From Aliikangiella marina (lineage in GTDB: Bacteria; Pseudomonadota; Gammaproteobacteria; Enterobacterales; Kangiellaceae), in contig NZ_VIKR01000003.1 of assembly GCF_007004765.1 (NCBI RefSeq), forward strand, positions 372,001-436,000: a DNA stretch of 64,000 nucleotides. The letters run 5' to 3'. Both the position numbers and the translations under genes were made by a program. Positions 7,738 to 16,466 of this stretch are shown one piece after another. Below the pieces are notes generated by a model. That model was not told the origin of the DNA and ran no database searches. It was given only the letters and a program-made list of their open reading frames with translations. Numbering within the stretch: position 1 is the stretch's first letter; each line of letters opens with the position of its first letter.

Positions 7738-7800
7738 GACTCTAGCCATCACCTTTGAGACACTCGTTGTTCAATTGGATATAATTAAAGCTGCCACTGA
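7738..7800 (+). repeat. Island inter-gene repeat, copy 8
   Basis: GACTCTAGCCATCAC, then GAGACACTCG, a spacer, then AATTAAAGCTGCCACTGA. It closely resembles the copy interrupted by the insertion sequence at 9685-11385. AGTTGAATC precedes the next ATG. Confidence 0.6.
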
Positions 7801-7822
7801 ATTCTATTGAATTAGTTGAATC

Positions 7823-8182
7823 ATGAATAAAATTAAAGAAAGAGAAGTGTTCATCGAAGATTGTGATTGCGGGGTAAATCACCTTAATAAATATATAGAA
7901 GGCATGCTCATAAAACCTGATTCAGACGTTCAGTTTTCAACTGCATTAATTGAACATAATGACGAAAGAGACCTTTGGTTTTGTTTTTTCTCAGTTGGTT
8001 GCAAGGGGATAACGGATAAACATTGCTTTTTCACTATTCATTCATACTTTAATGAATTGGGTCGATGTTACAGTATTAAAGATGGCGAAGAATCACCTTT
8101 TAAGAATGTATATAGTAAGGATTTATACAGGATAAGCAGAGATGAAGTCTTAAGAGATAGCGTTCTTAAAGGTGTCCTATGA
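7823..8182 (+). CDS. Small soluble Cys-rich island protein
   Basis: 119 residues starting MNKIKEREVFIEDCDCG, with five cysteines (CDC, and singles near FCF, GCK and HCF) and no signal peptide. The beta-strand-like stretch LWFCFFSVGCKG is flanked by charged regions. No family recognised. It lies 32 bases upstream of the next gene with no repeat between them, so these two genes probably form one two-gene unit. Confidence 0.5.
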   Translation: MNKIKEREVFIEDCDCGVNHLNKYIEGMLIKPDSDVQFSTALIEHNDERDLWFCFFSVGCKGITDKHCFFTIHSYFNELGRCYSIKDGEESPFKNVYSKDLYRISRDEVLRDSVLKGVL

Positions 8183-8214
8183 ATATAGTACCGAATAATT
8201 AAGTTAGTTTTATT

Positions 8215-8595
8215 ATGAATACTAAAGAGTTTAAATTGGTTGTTTATGGAATATCTACCGAGCTAGGATCTAGTCCAGGGCAAGTGATAGAACCCAATGT
8301 AACTCCCAATTTTTGGGCTTGTAAATTAGAACATCAGCTGTTTAATGTATTTATTATATGTTCAGAAAATAATGAGTGGGCACTTTTAGATTCCTATGAT
8401 CCAACCAAGTGTGAATTGAACTTTATTGATAACGAAATGATCTCAAAAGCACTTAGCTCAAGGTTTGGAATAGTTTTAAATTTGAAAAAAAAGCTTGAGA
8501 GTGATTTTATAGCGCTGCCTTCAATGAGTGAGAATGACATTAAATACTGGAGGCCGAAAAATCTCGGAGAAGGGATTTTCAATTGGTGGGATTAG
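8215..8595 (+). CDS. Soluble island protein ending in an aromatic motif, possible immunity protein
   Basis: 126 residues, no signal peptide. The final segment MSENDIKYWRPKNLGEGIFN followed by WWD is a distinctive Trp-rich ending. I associate such IKYWRPK-x-x-G-x-x-x-FN-WWD endings with small proteins found near polymorphic-toxin loci, but this is from memory and not proven here. It is the second gene of a pair with the 119-residue protein and is followed by a repeat copy. Confidence 0.5.
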   Translation: MNTKEFKLVVYGISTELGSSPGQVIEPNVTPNFWACKLEHQLFNVFIICSENNEWALLDSYDPTKCELNFIDNEMISKALSSRFGIVLNLKKKLESDFIALPSMSENDIKYWRPKNLGEGIFNWWD

Positions 8596-8635
8596 CTATA
8601 GAGTTTATCTTTCTGGGTGAAAAGAGCCAACGACC

Positions 8636-8700
8636 GGCAACGTGCATCACTTAGTTGTCTTTTGGTATTTGGAACTTATGAAATAAAAGCAGTCAATCAC
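8636..8700 (+). repeat. Island inter-gene repeat, copy 9
   Basis: CGGCAACGTGCATCAC, then AGTTGTCTTTTGG, a spacer, then AATAAAAGCAGTCAATCAC. An in-frame extension of the downstream gene runs back through this copy, which is a reason to place that gene's start later. Confidence 0.6.
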
Positions 8701-8745
8701 GCGAACTTGTGCTCTAACATCACTAGTTCTTACCATAACATCTTA

Positions 8746-9261
8746 ATGAAAATACTTACTATGAAGTTGTTAAGTTTAAAAATTGTTTTTATATCTGTGT
8801 TTTTTTCGACTTCGTGCCTTGCTAGCCAGGATACTGTCTATTTTTGGAATAATGTTTCGTTTGAAACAGATCAAGGAAAGGTATACCTTCGCGTAGATCA
8901 GAAAACAGGTGCCCTAAGTGAAATGCGAGTGTTTATTGATGATAAGGAAGTTAGTGTAGATAACAAGTACTTCTTAGGCTTGTCTTCAATACAGTTGAAT
9001 ACAGTTAAGTATTCTGGAGGGTGTTCTTTTCGCCCTGTTAAGTGCTATAAATACCTAAGTTTTGAATATCGAGTAGATGTTGACTTTGAAGTTTATCCTG
9101 ACTGGTACGAAGACCCTCAAGTAACGTTTATCTTTAGTGAAGGCCAGTTTGTGGAGAGGAGACAGCGAATTAAAAAGTCACCTAAACTGTGGGAGCTGAT
9201 ATCAACCGACCTTAAAGGTGTAGTTCATGTTGGTAAAGAAGAAATCGTCAGATCATATTAA
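8746..9261 (+). CDS. Secreted protein, unknown function
   Basis: The longest frame begins inside the upstream repeat at 8617, but the ATG at 8746 (or the next at 8761) gives a proper signal peptide: MKILTMKLLSLKIVFISVFF followed by STSCLAS. I use 8746, giving 171 residues. The mature protein is beta-rich with a single close Cys pair (GGCSFRPVKCY). A possible lipobox TSC in the signal region is not well formed, so export by Sec with ordinary cleavage is more likely. No family recognised. Confidence 0.55.
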   Translation: MKILTMKLLSLKIVFISVFFSTSCLASQDTVYFWNNVSFETDQGKVYLRVDQKTGALSEMRVFIDDKEVSVDNKYFLGLSSIQLNTVKYSGGCSFRPVKCYKYLSFEYRVDVDFEVYPDWYEDPQVTFIFSEGQFVERRQRIKKSPKLWELISTDLKGVVHVGKEEIVRSY

Positions 9262-9307
9262 TAAGCGAAAGATTAAAGAAGTATGCTCTATTTAGAGTGT
9301 CGATATA

Positions 9308-9526
9308 GTGACTGTCAGTAATAGTCTTTTAGATATGGAACATTGGTGCTCGTGTGCTGAGAAGGCATATGAGGAAGGTAGAAGCCTAATAGTCGAATTA
9401 CTTGATGGCTCTACGAAGGAAATTGAACTAAGCGACGCGGAAGGCGAGTTTGATTGTTTAGGAGAAATGCTCAAAGAAGTATTGTTTAAGGCAAAAGAAG
9501 AAGGATTTTTTTGGGTTTACCTCTAG
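9308..9526 (+). CDS. Small acidic soluble protein
   Basis: 72 residues from a GTG start: MTVSNSLLDMEHWCSCAEKA, then a strand (RSLIVELLDGSTKEIELSD) and an acidic helix, ending FFWVYL. The product is acidic, has no signal peptide and is of unknown family. The start is not certain because no strong ribosome binding site is seen. It is the last intact small gene before the insertion sequence. Confidence 0.45.
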   Translation: MTVSNSLLDMEHWCSCAEKAYEEGRSLIVELLDGSTKEIELSDAEGEFDCLGEMLKEVLFKAKEEGFFWVYL

Positions 9527-9667
9527 CTAAACCTTGTTTGATGTCATTAGAAGAATATAGCGGATCGTTTGGTTGGCCATGTTATGAGAAAATTGAAATT
9601 GAAGGTTTTGTAAACTAGCAGTCGAGAGGCTCAAGGCATCAGAGGTTGTGTAAAAAGTATGAACGAT

Positions 9668-9684
9668 AGGCAACTCTCATCACA
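9668..9684 (+). repeat. Left fragment of an island repeat, cut by the insertion sequence
   Basis: AGGCAACTCTCATCACA corresponds to the first boxes of the island repeat. It ends in ATCACA exactly where the insertion sequence begins. The rest of the copy resumes at 11386 on the other side. Confidence 0.5.
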
Positions 9685-11385
9685 GACTGTGTGAAAACGA
9701 TCGATTATTTGTTTGATTTGTGATCTAATGATCTTACGGTCATTCAGCCATCGGTTAACTCAATGAAACGTTTCATTCAAGGTGAAAACCGAAGTCAAAG
9801 TACCTTATTTCCCGAAGCATTAGATGATTACATCAGCGAAGAAAATCAGATAAGAGTCATCGATGCTTATGTCGATTCAATCGACTTATTATCACTAGGC
9901 TTCAAAGGTGTAGAACCGAAAGACACGGGTCGTCCATCCTACCACCCATCAGTCATGCTTAAGTTATATATCTATGGCTACTTAAATCGTCTTCAATCAA
10001 GTCGGCGTTTAGAAAATGAAACGCATCGTAATGTTGAATTAATGTGGTTACTCAGCCGATTAACACCAGACTTTAAAACGATAGCGGACTTTAGAAAAAA
10101 TAATGGTCGAGGCATCAAGAATGTATGCCGTCAGTTTATCGAATTATGTCGTCAATTAAACTTATTTAGTGAAGCGGTGATAGCCGTTGACGGTAGTCGC
10201 TTTAAAGCAGTCAATAAAAAGAATCGAAACTTCACCCAGGCGAAAGTAAAGTCACGGATTGAACGAGCGGAAGCGAGTATCAGCGCATATATGTCAGCGC
10301 TTGATAAAGCCGATAGAGACGCACCGAAAGATACAGCTACTCAAGAAAAACTTAAAGATAGAATTCAATCATTGAAGGATAAAATTGTTGAGCTTAATGA
10401 AATAGACAAGCTGCGAAAAAAGTCACCCGATGGTCAACTATCTTTGACCGATCCAGATTCCAGGGCGATGTCGACAAAGGCCAATATATCAGGGCTTGTG
10501 GGATACAATGTTCAATCAGCCGTAGAGTCTAAGCACTATCTGATAGTAGCTCACGAGACGACCAACAGTGGCTCAGATCGAAACCAATTAGCGAATATGG
10601 CCAAGCAAGCTCGCTCAGCAATGGGCAAGAAATCGCTGACGGTATTAGCTGACAAAGGGTATTACAGCAGCTTGGATATATTAGCCGTTAAAGAGTTAGG
10701 AATGGAGCCATTGGTACCTAAAATTTTTACGTCAGGCAAAAAAAAGCAAGGAATGTTTACCAGGGATGAATTTAAGTATCAGCCCAAAAGAAATGAATAT
10801 CGATGTCCCGCAGGAGAGCGACTGCCTCATCGCCACTCGTCATTTGAGCGAGGAATGAACATTCATACTTACTACAGTAGCAACTGTCGAACTTGTAAGC
10901 TCAAACAAAAATGTACAACGGGAAAAGAGCGCAGAGTCCGGCGATGGGAACATGAGAAAGTCTTAGAAGAAATGGACGATGCGTTAAAGAAATTTCCTGA
11001 TCCTATGTTGGTACGAAAATCGACAGTTGAGCATCCGTTCGGAATAATAAAGTCATGGATGGGGGCAACGCATTTCCAAATGAAGACATTAAAACATGTG
11101 AGCACTGAAATGAGTCTGCATGTCTTGGCGTACAATCTAAAACGAGTGATGAAAATAATGGGAAGTAAAACGCTGATAGAAGCGATAAAAGCCTGAGGAA
11201 GGCTTGGCTTTAATATATCGATGAAATAAGGCCTTATACGAGCGTATATGACGGCTCTTAAATTGGCGCAAATATTAAAGAAAATATTTCATAATAAAAT
11301 TAAAATTCGTTAAACCGGCTAAGAGAAAGCCTAAATAGCAATTGAGACCATAATATGTGATGATAGGGTGTTTTCACACAGGCTG
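9685..11385 (+). mobile_element. IS1182-type insertion sequence
   Basis: The element has a 12-bp perfect terminal inverted repeat, CTGTGTGAAAAC at 9687-9698 and its complement at 11370-11381, and one intact transposase gene between. The six bases ATCACA occur directly outside both ends (9679-9684 and 11386-11391) and may be the target duplication. The bases between the repeat ends and ATCACA differ in number (2 and 4), so the exact borders are uncertain by a few bases. The 3' 190 bases of the element are non-coding. Confidence 0.75.
9763..11196 (+). CDS. IS1182-family transposase
   Basis: This 477-residue protein has full length for the family and no frameshift. The N-terminus (RFIQGENRSQSTLFPEALDD) and the segment RPSYHPSVMLKLYIYGYLN match the DUF772 / InsH N-terminal domain. 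The catalytic DDE core shows Asp in AVDGSRFKAVN, Asp in VLADKGYYSS and Glu in STVEHPFGIIKSW. A Cys-rich stretch (YRCPAGE, SNCRTCKLKQKC) in the third quarter is typical of IS1182 and related elements. It catalyses cut-and-paste movement of its own element. It is intact, so the insertion may be recent or still active. Confidence 0.9.
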   Translation: MKRFIQGENRSQSTLFPEALDDYISEENQIRVIDAYVDSIDLLSLGFKGVEPKDTGRPSYHPSVMLKLYIYGYLNRLQSSRRLENETHRNVELMWLLSRLTPDFKTIADFRKNNGRGIKNVCRQFIELCRQLNLFSEAVIAVDGSRFKAVNKKNRNFTQAKVKSRIERAEASISAYMSALDKADRDAPKDTATQEKLKDRIQSLKDKIVELNEIDKLRKKSPDGQLSLTDPDSRAMSTKANISGLVGYNVQSAVESKHYLIVAHETTNSGSDRNQLANMAKQARSAMGKKSLTVLADKGYYSSLDILAVKELGMEPLVPKIFTSGKKKQGMFTRDEFKYQPKRNEYRCPAGERLPHRHSSFERGMNIHTYYSSNCRTCKLKQKCTTGKERRVRRWEHEKVLEEMDDALKKFPDPMLVRKSTVEHPFGIIKSWMGATHFQMKTLKHVSTEMSLHVLAYNLKRVMKIMGSKTLIEAIKA

Positions 11386-11445
11386 ATCACAAAAGAGACG
11401 CTCGTCTTGATAAAATAGTCTACTAAAAGTGGTCGTTAAAATGGA
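11386..11445 (+). repeat. Right part of the interrupted island repeat
   Basis: ATCACAAAAGAGACGCTCG, a spacer, then ACTAAAAGTGGTCGTTAAA. The left part aligns well with the copy at 7738 (CATCACCTTTGAGACACTCG). Together with 9668-9684 it makes one repeat copy split by the insertion sequence. Confidence 0.5.
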
Positions 11446-11461
11446 TTGAAAGGTTAGATAA

Positions 11462-11647
11462 TTGGGAATCATTAAAGAAAAGAATGAAATTGCTAAACGA
11501 GGCCTTTCTTTAGCTTCGGAGCTGGACAAATTATCGAAAAAGTATCATGTTAAATCTGACATACATGAAATGTTAGCATGGGAAGCTGATATTCTTAGAG
11601 CGAAGTCTCGTGATTTAATAGAAGGTTGTGGAGTTATGGAGAATTAA
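11462..11647 (+). CDS. Possible last array gene, 61-residue helical protein
   Basis: The frame is preceded by a stop codon at 11459, so the TTG at 11462 is the only upstream start. AAAGG lies about nine bases before it. The product (MGIIKEKNEIAKRGLSLASE to SRDLIEGCGVMEN) is predicted to be one long amphipathic helical bundle without signal peptide. It follows the split repeat like other units of the array, which is the main reason to accept it. No family recognised. Confidence 0.4.
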   Translation: MGIIKEKNEIAKRGLSLASELDKLSKKYHVKSDIHEMLAWEADILRAKSRDLIEGCGVMEN

Positions 11648-11868
11648 AAACACTCGGCTTTTTCGATTAATCGCGATTCGAACGCCGATAAAGAGCTATC
11701 GGATATTTCAGTAAAGGTAAAAAAATTCATAATCACTATCAGAGTCATGAAAACTCATAGGTCTTTTGGATTGATAGGATTGCCTGTTTTCATCACCGTC
11801 CAGCCAGTCGAAAAAGTAAATAAAAGAGCCCAAATTACTAAAAGGTGACACTCGGTTTCTTAACTTAG

Positions 11869-12780
11869 TTAATGTTGAAACATAATATCGTGAATCTCCC
11901 GTCTCAACCACTTTCTCATTGGATCTTGGTGAGTACGAGCATGCCAAGTTTGGCTGATATTCACCTTGGGCAACTTAATAGGACATTTATAGATAGATAA
12001 TCTTTCATAATTTAAAGCGGACATCCTTGCTATAGATTCGAGGCAAACAACAATACAATTTGTATCTTTAACAATGAGCGGAGGCGCTAAAAAACTTGAA
12101 ACGCCCGCAACGACCTTTCTGGATAGGTTCAGTTCACGTAACTCCTTATCGACTATTCCATCAAGATCACCAGATAAAGTAGTTATTATATGTCTACAGG
12201 CTAAAAAACCTTCGAGGTCAAGATGGTCCTTAATTTTTGATGTATCGCTATTAGCTAATACCACAAAGGACTCTTCTTTTAGCTTTTGCTGATAGTAAGA
12301 ATCAGATAAACCATGATAGAAGCCAGCAATTGCTATGTCGCATTCGCCAGTTTCCAGCTCTTTTTTGGGCAACTTTCCTAAGGTATTGTGGCAAACCAAT
12401 TTTAATTTTGGTGCTTTCATTTCGATCCGAGCTAAAAGGCTTGGTAGTAACAATTGCTCGATAAAGTCAGTAGTATATAAGTGAACAGTATCTTCATTAA
12501 GCAGGAAGTTTTGAGACTCGAGTTGGTGGTATAAACCTTCAATCGACTGAATTGCCTGTAATACTTGAGGTGCTATTTGTTCTGCTAATGGTGTTATCGT
12601 TAGCCCTCTAGCCGCTCTTACAAAAAGCTGGTCATCAAACTCATTCCTTAATTTATTTAACTTATGGCTGAGCGCAGGTTGGCTGAGAGCCATCCGTTTT
12701 GCTGCGTTAGAAAGGTTCCTCTCTTCGAATAAAACTTTGAATGCAAACAGTAAGTTTAAATCTTTACTTGAGATATTCAT
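11869..12780 (-). CDS. LysR-family transcriptional regulator
   Basis: 303 residues. The first 65 or so form the winged helix-turn-helix of LysR proteins: DLNLLFAFKVLFEERNLSNA followed by AKRMALSQPALSHKLNKLR, then LFVRAARGLTITPLA. The rest is the LysR effector-binding domain. It is transcribed away from the oxidoreductase gene at 12869 with only 88 bases between the starts. That is the usual LysR arrangement, in which the regulator controls its divergent neighbour and itself. Family membership is sure. The effector is unknown; the oxidoreductase suggests a sugar- or polyol-like compound. Confidence 0.85.
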   Translation of the reverse strand: MNISSKDLNLLFAFKVLFEERNLSNAAKRMALSQPALSHKLNKLRNEFDDQLFVRAARGLTITPLAEQIAPQVLQAIQSIEGLYHQLESQNFLLNEDTVHLYTTDFIEQLLLPSLLARIEMKAPKLKLVCHNTLGKLPKKELETGECDIAIAGFYHGLSDSYYQQKLKEESFVVLANSDTSKIKDHLDLEGFLACRHIITTLSGDLDGIVDKELRELNLSRKVVAGVSSFLAPPLIVKDTNCIVVCLESIARMSALNYERLSIYKCPIKLPKVNISQTWHARTHQDPMRKWLRREIHDIMFQH

Positions 12781-12868
12781 ATTTTGGATTGGAGCTATTA
12801 AATCTATTCATTTCTTGTGAGTGTAGTTTGTCATTAAACTGCACGTCAACTAATCACAGGAGATAATT

Positions 12869-13885
12869 ATGAGTAAGTTACGTTTAGGTATTGTAGGTTC
12901 AGGTATGATCGCTGGAGTTATTGCTAATGCGGTGAGGCAAGTCGAAAGTATTGAGCTAGTTGCGGTGGCAAGTCGTCGTCCAATTTCTGCCAAAGCATTT
13001 GCTGAAGAGCATGGCATCGACCAAGTATTTGATACTTGGCAAGAGATGCTTGCATCTAGTGTTATTGATGCTATTTATGTCGCAACGCCAACTGCAAGCA
13101 AAGAAGAAATTGCTATCTATGGCGCACAAAACAAGAAGCATTTATTAGTTGATAAACCCTTTGCTAGTTTTGAATCCTTAGAAAATATCATCAAGGCTGC
13201 AAAAGCAAATGCTGTTAGTTTTATGGATGCGACTCATTTCACTCATAACCCACGCACTAAGACGCTTAATAATTTGATGCAAGAAGAAATTGGCGCACCA
13301 CAAGCGGTTAGAACTTCCTTCTTCTTTCCATTCATGGACAGAAATAACATCCGTTTTAATATCGAAAAAGAACCGACTGGCGCAGTAGGTGATATGACTT
13401 GGTATTCAATGCGTGCTATTGCCGAATATTTAAAGCCAACTGTACCAGTCAAGACTGTATCAGGTGGTATTGTCAGAGACGAAGAGACAAATGCGGTTAT
13501 CCGTGGCTCGGGTGTCTTAGTGTTTGAAGATGGCAAATCATCTACATTCGACTTTGGATATAACGCTGGAACCTGTTTGATGGACTTAGATGTGCTTGGT
13601 CATGAAGGCGTATTTAGCATGTCTGACTTTGTACTAGATTGGAAAAATGGCTTTGCCTTTGATAACCAAGAGCATGTAATCGGATTTACCAAGCGTACTG
13701 GAATGCAATTACCTAAAGAGCATAAATATATCGAGGCTGATTCTTCTTTCCCTCAATCGGTGTATATGATGAAAAATTTTGCTGATTTAACTGCAAATGC
13801 TAAATCGAAAGAGAATGTTCAAGCACAACATTTAGCTTTGTTGACTCAACAATTATTGGATAAATATTGGGAAGCCGTGGCATAA
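12869..13885 (+). CDS. Gfo/Idh/MocA-family NAD(P)-dependent oxidoreductase
   Basis: 338 residues. It has an N-terminal Rossmann fold with the nucleotide-binding stretch LGIVGSGMIAGVIA, followed by YVATPT and the family motif LLVDKPFAS, which carries the conserved Lys-Pro near the active site. The C-terminal half is the substrate-binding sheet domain. Members oxidise or reduce hydroxyl groups of sugars, inositols and related compounds; the substrate here cannot be read. The ATG is preceded by CAGGAGATAATT, a strong ribosome binding site. It is probably regulated by the divergent LysR protein. The 263 bases downstream hold nothing I can support. Confidence 0.85.
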   Translation: MSKLRLGIVGSGMIAGVIANAVRQVESIELVAVASRRPISAKAFAEEHGIDQVFDTWQEMLASSVIDAIYVATPTASKEEIAIYGAQNKKHLLVDKPFASFESLENIIKAAKANAVSFMDATHFTHNPRTKTLNNLMQEEIGAPQAVRTSFFFPFMDRNNIRFNIEKEPTGAVGDMTWYSMRAIAEYLKPTVPVKTVSGGIVRDEETNAVIRGSGVLVFEDGKSSTFDFGYNAGTCLMDLDVLGHEGVFSMSDFVLDWKNGFAFDNQEHVIGFTKRTGMQLPKEHKYIEADSSFPQSVYMMKNFADLTANAKSKENVQAQHLALLTQQLLDKYWEAVA

Positions 13886-14148
13886 GCTATAGTTTTAGCG
13901 AAATAATAAGTAAATTTAAAGCGCTGTATTTCGAAAAACGTAGTTGTAGTTTTCCGTCTAGTGCAGCGTTGAATGGCTGCTTTGCGTATGCCAGTTCGCG
14001 GTCACGTTCAAGATATTGCTATGACCGTTATATGGCAATCTTTGACTCAACAGATAATATAGTTTTTCCACATACCCAAACACAAGCTATAGAAATAGGC
14101 TAATTCTTTAACTTCCAATTTGTTAGGGCCCAATGTGGGCAAATAGTC

Positions 14149-16323
14149 TTAATCGATTTGATATCGAAATCCCAGTTGAAGCCATCGAGGGAGTTGTGGA
14201 ACTTCGGTAAACACAGTTGAACTTCCTTCTCCTGGCACACCGTATTTCTCGTCGAATAAATTGTTAATTTTTAGGGAAACATGAAAGTTATTAAAAAGAT
14301 TTATTCTTTCTAGGTATAAATCGGCGACAGTAAAAGCACTTGCTGACTTGTCCAATCCATCACCGAGCTCAGAAAGTGTCGACCGTCCTTGCCAACGAAT
14401 AACTGGCGATACAACCCAATCGTTTTTACGCCAAGTTAATCCGAGTCTGAGTTTTTCGTTGGAGGTAAAAGGCAACTCAGTTTCTTGTTCGTTTGCCTGA
14501 CGATCGCCATCAACGTAACTAAAATTAATCCAACTTTTTAGTTGAGAGCCAGAACTCAATTCTGTTTGGTAATTTAACGTAAAATCAATTCCAAAAGATT
14601 CGAGTTTGCCAAGGTTTTCATTGATTTGTGTGGTCGCAATAGTGCCACCTGATATAAAGTCGTCGATCGCGGTGTCAGTTATCGCAGGTTGAATAATATC
14701 ATCTAAGCGATTAAAAAATAGGTCCGATTGAAACAATAAAGAGTCAGACAATAGATGTGTCCAACCGATCTCTAAAGTTTTCATTTTTTCAGGTTTAAGA
14801 TTTGGGTTTGGTATTTGAAAGAAAAAGCTTTGATATAAATCGTCATTTCTCTGAAATTCAAAAGAGCCGAAAAAGCGAAACCGATTCTGTGGCGATGGTG
14901 CGAGAAAAGCTTCTCCATAAGACAACTTCAACGATGTTTTTTCGGACTGCCGATAAACCAAACCAATTCTGGGAATTAAAGTGCTCCCATAAGTTGAAGA
15001 GTCTTCGTACCTTACCCCTAATGTAGTTGTTAACTGCTCGTTGATCTCACTTTGCAATTGAGAAAACAAACTGGTGTTATGCCAATTAATATGAAAAATT
15101 GGTATAGCAATTTCATTGTTGGTATTTGGGAAAAACAGCTGCTGTGCAGAAGGTGGTAAACCGGTTTGATAAGGAGTTGGTAGATCTGCTGTTAACGGGA
15201 TTGACTCTAAATCCTCATATGAGTACCCAAAAGTTAGAATGTTATTTTCGCCAAGCGATGCCTTAAATATTTGTCGCCAATCTTGTTTAGTACCTTTTGC
15301 ATACTTATAACTTTTTTCAAACCCAACAAAAATATTAGCGAAGCTTGTTTGCGGAGAAAGTTCGTAAAGGTTATCAGTGATTTGAATTTCCGTCGACCAA
15401 GTATCGCTGAGTTGACGAGTAAACTTCAGGTAGCTTGTTGCCAAAGTTGATTCCCAAAGCGGCTCTTGTCCATAGTCAACAAATTGAGGTAGTGCTAATG
15501 CTGTTGAGTACTGAAATGCGCGCTCGGTATAACCCACAGTCCATGCTTCGCCAAGGTTTAGCATAATATCTAAGCTGTGACTTCTGTTTTGTAAATTTGG
15601 TGCTGCTCGCTGTTGCGCTGGAACAATAACATCACCATTAAAATTAATTAAATCGGTTAACGGAAAGCTCTCAGGGTTAGCTGATACGATGTCGTTTAAA
15701 CTTTGTTGGTGCTTATGAGCACCCAAGCGTAATTTAAAACGTTCGTTTTTCCAATTGGCCAGGATATGGGCACGACCATAGTCAGTTTCTCCGCCGACAA
15801 CGGAAAATTCTGACTGGGGTTCAGTATCACTGGTTGTAATTAGATTTATCACAGCGGTCATAGCGTCAGCCCCATATAGGGCTGATGCCGGTCCAAAAAG
15901 AATTTCAATCTGCTGGACGAGATACAATGGGAAGTTTTCCGCAAGCGCGATTACATCGCCAGTGGCCGGTGTTATTCTAAATCCATCTTGCAGAATGATG
16001 AGTTTATTGTTTCCGAATACGCCACGTACGCCGATACGATTGAAGTCAGGTGATTCGGAAGCCCATGCATGATCAAAGCTGATTGAGTCTTGTAATGCGT
16101 CAGTCAATGTTTGGTAGCCGCGCTCTTGAATTTCTTGGCGTGAGATGACTCGCAGGGTTGCGGGAGCATTGACGACTTGTTCTTGTGAAAGGCTAGCCGA
16201 GGAAACTTTGACCTTCATCAGGTCGTTAAGTGACAAGTTAAAGATATCCTCTTCCGAACCAGAAGCATGGAAGCTGGTAGAAAGCGTTAAAAATGCGGTA
16301 GAGATAACAGCTAATGGACGCAT
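14149..16323 (-). CDS. TonB-dependent outer-membrane receptor
   Basis: 724 residues with a signal peptide (MRPLAVISTAFLTLSTSFHA then SG). A plug domain follows: NAPATLRVISRQEIQERGYQ, then NRIGVRGVFGNNKLIILQDG and IEILFGPASALYGADAM, all standard plug motifs. The remainder is a 22-strand-type barrel with Tyr/Phe-rich strands, ending WLQLGFRYQID. It imports a scarce ligand across the outer membrane using TonB energy; the LNDLMKVKVSSAS start is common in receptors of vitamin or siderophore type, but the ligand cannot be told. It lies upstream of, and in the same direction as, two S9 peptidase genes but is separated from them by a terminator. Confidence 0.9.
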   Translation of the reverse strand: MRPLAVISTAFLTLSTSFHASGSEEDIFNLSLNDLMKVKVSSASLSQEQVVNAPATLRVISRQEIQERGYQTLTDALQDSISFDHAWASESPDFNRIGVRGVFGNNKLIILQDGFRITPATGDVIALAENFPLYLVQQIEILFGPASALYGADAMTAVINLITTSDTEPQSEFSVVGGETDYGRAHILANWKNERFKLRLGAHKHQQSLNDIVSANPESFPLTDLINFNGDVIVPAQQRAAPNLQNRSHSLDIMLNLGEAWTVGYTERAFQYSTALALPQFVDYGQEPLWESTLATSYLKFTRQLSDTWSTEIQITDNLYELSPQTSFANIFVGFEKSYKYAKGTKQDWRQIFKASLGENNILTFGYSYEDLESIPLTADLPTPYQTGLPPSAQQLFFPNTNNEIAIPIFHINWHNTSLFSQLQSEINEQLTTTLGVRYEDSSTYGSTLIPRIGLVYRQSEKTSLKLSYGEAFLAPSPQNRFRFFGSFEFQRNDDLYQSFFFQIPNPNLKPEKMKTLEIGWTHLLSDSLLFQSDLFFNRLDDIIQPAITDTAIDDFISGGTIATTQINENLGKLESFGIDFTLNYQTELSSGSQLKSWINFSYVDGDRQANEQETELPFTSNEKLRLGLTWRKNDWVVSPVIRWQGRSTLSELGDGLDKSASAFTVADLYLERINLFNNFHVSLKINNLFDEKYGVPGEGSSTVFTEVPQLPRWLQLGFRYQID

Positions 16324-16466
16324 AAAATCGGATATTTATTAGTATCTAGCTAAGTCTAGCTGAGAAAATGCGAGTTCGCTACGTTAAATTTTAGGGAAAT
16401 ATGCTAGTAACTCTCTGAATTTTAACGAGTTATATTTATTGTGCGGCAGAGAAAGCTTGTCAGAGA

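Noticed and set aside
3401-8700. CRISPR array
   Set aside because: Repeats are diverged, hundreds of bases apart and separated by genes; there are no uniform spacers and no cas genes.
9541-9618. 25-codon frame starting MSLEEYSGSFGW
   Set aside because: Too short to support by itself. It may be a remnant of an array gene, but there is no repeat or ribosome binding site to confirm it.
3401-9684. Classical integron attC sites
   Set aside because: GTTAAGT-like words exist, but paired inverse cores RYYYAAC and GTTRRRY are not found at consistent places and no integrase is in the window, so I call the copies a repeat only.
11708-11947. 79-codon minus-strand frame
   Set aside because: It overlaps the LysR gene in another frame, and its product looks like random translation.
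13867-14103. 78-codon frame after the oxidoreductase gene
   Set aside because: It overlaps the end of the oxidoreductase gene, has a Ser/Arg/Tyr-rich composition unlike a protein from this genome and no ribosome binding site.
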